Below are positions 4,427-5,265 of a DNA stretch of 5,265 nucleotides, in pieces (the first letter of the stretch is position 1; each line of letters begins with the position of its first letter). Source of the stretch: DATKDU01 sp035512595 (GTDB lineage: Bacteria; Planctomycetota; Planctomycetia; Pirellulales; Pirellulaceae). Where the stretch lies: positions 1 through 5,265 of the forward strand of contig DATKDU010000347.1 in assembly GCA_035512595.1 (NCBI GenBank), written 5' to 3'. The position numbers and the translations under genes were made by a program. The notes under the pieces are model-generated. The model saw only the letters and a program-made list of their open reading frames with translations, was not told the DNA's origin and did not search any database.

Positions 4427-5265
4427 AAAACCACCTCACCGGCAAGGAGCGCAACCGGGAGGAAATCCGGCCGCTCTTGTGATCGTGGACATAGTAACTG
4501 AGCAGCACCCGGTCCTTGTGGAACAGGATGCTCGTGTAGGCGTAGCTTTGAAAGGGGTCGATTTCTAAATGCCGCACGTGCCGCCAGGTATTCCCCTCGT
4601 CGGAGGACACCGCGGCAGTCAGCGGCGACCGTTTGCCGCCGTGGCCGACGCCCGGTTCATAGTTCTTGTTCCAGACGAGGAGCAAGTCGCCCGTGGCGGG
4701 AATCGTGCGGATCGTGGCCGGAGATTCGGGCGCCTCGACCGGCAGCTTGCTCGGCGCCGACCAGTGATCGCCGCCGTCGATGGACGTGCTAGTGGCAATG
4801 TGTCCGTGCTGCGTGCGGATGATCATCAGCAGTTTTCCATCGGCCAGCTCGACGACTTCCGGCTCCATCGCCCCGCGGCCTGGCTGATCGACGGTATCAG
4901 CACTTTGCTTCCAGGTCTTTCCGCCGTCGTCCGAATAGTGGCAGACGCAGATCAGGTGGCCGCCCCCTGTGGCGAAGATGTCCGGCGTCGTGGAAACGGG
5001 GCAGATCAGCCGGCCGCTGGAAAGCTGCGTCACCCGATCGTTGTTCATGATGTGGTAGCCGGGCTCCTTGGTGATGATCAGCGGCTCGCCGAATGTTTTG
5101 CCATCGTCATCAGATACCCGCAGCGCCAGATCGAGATCGGTCTGGCTGTTCTTGATCAGGAAGTACATCCCCAGCGGTGAATTGTCGTCCGTAGAACGGA
5201 ATTCATTCCGTTCCCGGAGCGGAATGAATTCCGCTCTACCCGGCGGCATTCGCCGCAGCGTGACC
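4413..5265 (-). CDS. Sialidase-family (BNR/Asp-box) protein, N-terminus outside window
   Basis: The frame is open from the right edge to a TAA at 4413-4415, with 283 codons visible. An internal ATG at 5249 is probably not the true start, because the codons before it (VTLRR) continue the expected beta strand. Four Asp-boxes mark a sialidase-type six-bladed propeller: SDDDGKTF, SDDGGKTW, SIDGGDHW and SSDEGNTW at visible residues 51-58, 111-118, 161-168 and 220-227. Family-like stretches include HIMNNDRVTQLSSGRLICPV, MEPEVVELADGKLLMIIRT and a late YTSILFHKDRVLLSYY. Such proteins hydrolyse terminal sialic acids or related sugars, or are non-catalytic relatives. I cannot assign the arginine triad or nucleophile with certainty, so activity on sialic acid is not shown. 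Visible residues 10-24 (RAEFIPLRERNEFRS) are encoded by an inserted palindrome and look foreign to the fold. It is the first visible gene of the operon; its 3' end overlaps the next start by 14 bp. Confidence 0.9.
   Translation of the reverse strand, partial: VTLRRMPPGRAEFIPLRERNEFRSTDDNSPLGMYFLIKNSQTDLDLALRVSDDDGKTFGEPLIITKEPGYHIMNNDRVTQLSSGRLICPVSTTPDIFATGGGHLICVCHYSDDGGKTWKQSADTVDQPGRGAMEPEVVELADGKLLMIIRTQHGHIATSTSIDGGDHWSAPSKLPVEAPESPATIRTIPATGDLLLVWNKNYEPGVGHGGKRSPLTAAVSSDEGNTWRHVRHLEIDPFQSYAYTSILFHKDRVLLSYYVHDHKSGRISSRLRSLPVRWFYESK
4431..4437 (-). promoter_or_regulatory. Ribosome binding site of the propeller gene
   Basis: GAGGTGG lies 4 bases before the ATG at 4426, inside the last codons of the sialidase gene. 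It is the best Shine-Dalgarno in the window and favours the 4426 start over the internal ATG at 4369. The palindromic element is therefore probably translated. Confidence 0.65.
5191..5239. mobile_element. 49-bp TA-bounded palindrome inserted in frame in the sialidase gene
   Basis: Two 24-bp arms (5191-5214 and 5216-5239) around a single base are inverted copies matching at 22 of 24 positions. Each arm contains CGGAATTCATTCCG, itself nearly palindromic. The ends read GTAGA...TCTAC, so the unit is bounded by TA at 5192-5193 and 5237-5238. The TA-to-TA length is 47 bp, and removing it down to one TA deletes 45 bp, exactly 15 codons. That restores MPPG-TDDNSPLG across a likely turn between beta strands. 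This is what a small non-autonomous element with TA target duplication (as in IS630/Tc1-like transposition) would leave. The palindrome and arithmetic are direct; the mobile origin is inference, and no transposase is present. Confidence 0.7.

Noticed and set aside
4569..5180. 203-codon plus-strand ORF
   Set aside because: Antisense to the sialidase-family gene with four Asp-boxes.
4569..5190. CRISPR or tandem repeat suspicion from recurring GC-rich trinucleotides
   Set aside because: No regular unit and spacer pattern exists; the recurrence is codon bias.

Overview
This is a GC-rich bacterial window, most likely from a planctomycete of the Pirellulales type. That assignment is inferred from protein style rather than from a marker gene. 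The evidence is a secreted PQQ-like propeller beginning with the DWPQFRGPNASG signature typical of that phylum, a BNR/Asp-box sialidase-like protein, signal peptides on all three proteins whose N-terminus is visible, and palindromic repeats scattered in and between genes.

Layout. From the right edge leftwards on the minus strand lies a tightly packed three-gene block. First is a sialidase-family protein (5265 to 4413, start outside the window). Its end overlaps by 14 bp a PQQ-like beta-propeller protein carrying two EF-hand loops (4426 to 2915). Two bases later comes a secreted protein with a GH67/GH20b-like N-terminal domain (2912 to 1359). The spacing indicates one translationally coupled operon. 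The products look like an exported set for recognising or processing glycans, but the substrate cannot be read from the sequence. At 973-1206 on the plus strand is a lone VapB/ribbon-helix-helix-like antitoxin with no toxin beside it. It diverges from a fourth minus-strand gene (913 to beyond position 1) that encodes another secreted protein of unrecognised family, cut by the window edge.

The most interesting feature is a set of three unrelated palindromic elements. One (1213-1312) fills the gap between the convergent antitoxin and operon ends. It is made of 9-bp units and has two interlocking inverted repeats. The other two lie inside coding sequence and keep the frame open. A 76-bp element (4328-4403) encodes most of the basic N-terminal region ahead of the propeller protein's signal peptide. 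A 49-bp near-perfect palindrome (5191-5239) encodes about 15 extra residues in an apparent beta-turn of the sialidase. The second is bounded by TA dinucleotides, and removing one TA-bounded copy deletes exactly 45 bp (15 codons). This resembles a small TA-targeting element that inserts in frame into proteins, similar in concept to the Rickettsia palindromic elements.

No RNA genes, CRISPR arrays, transposase genes or convincing promoters were seen. The gaps are short: 914-972 holds only the divergent start region, and 1207-1358 holds the repeat element.
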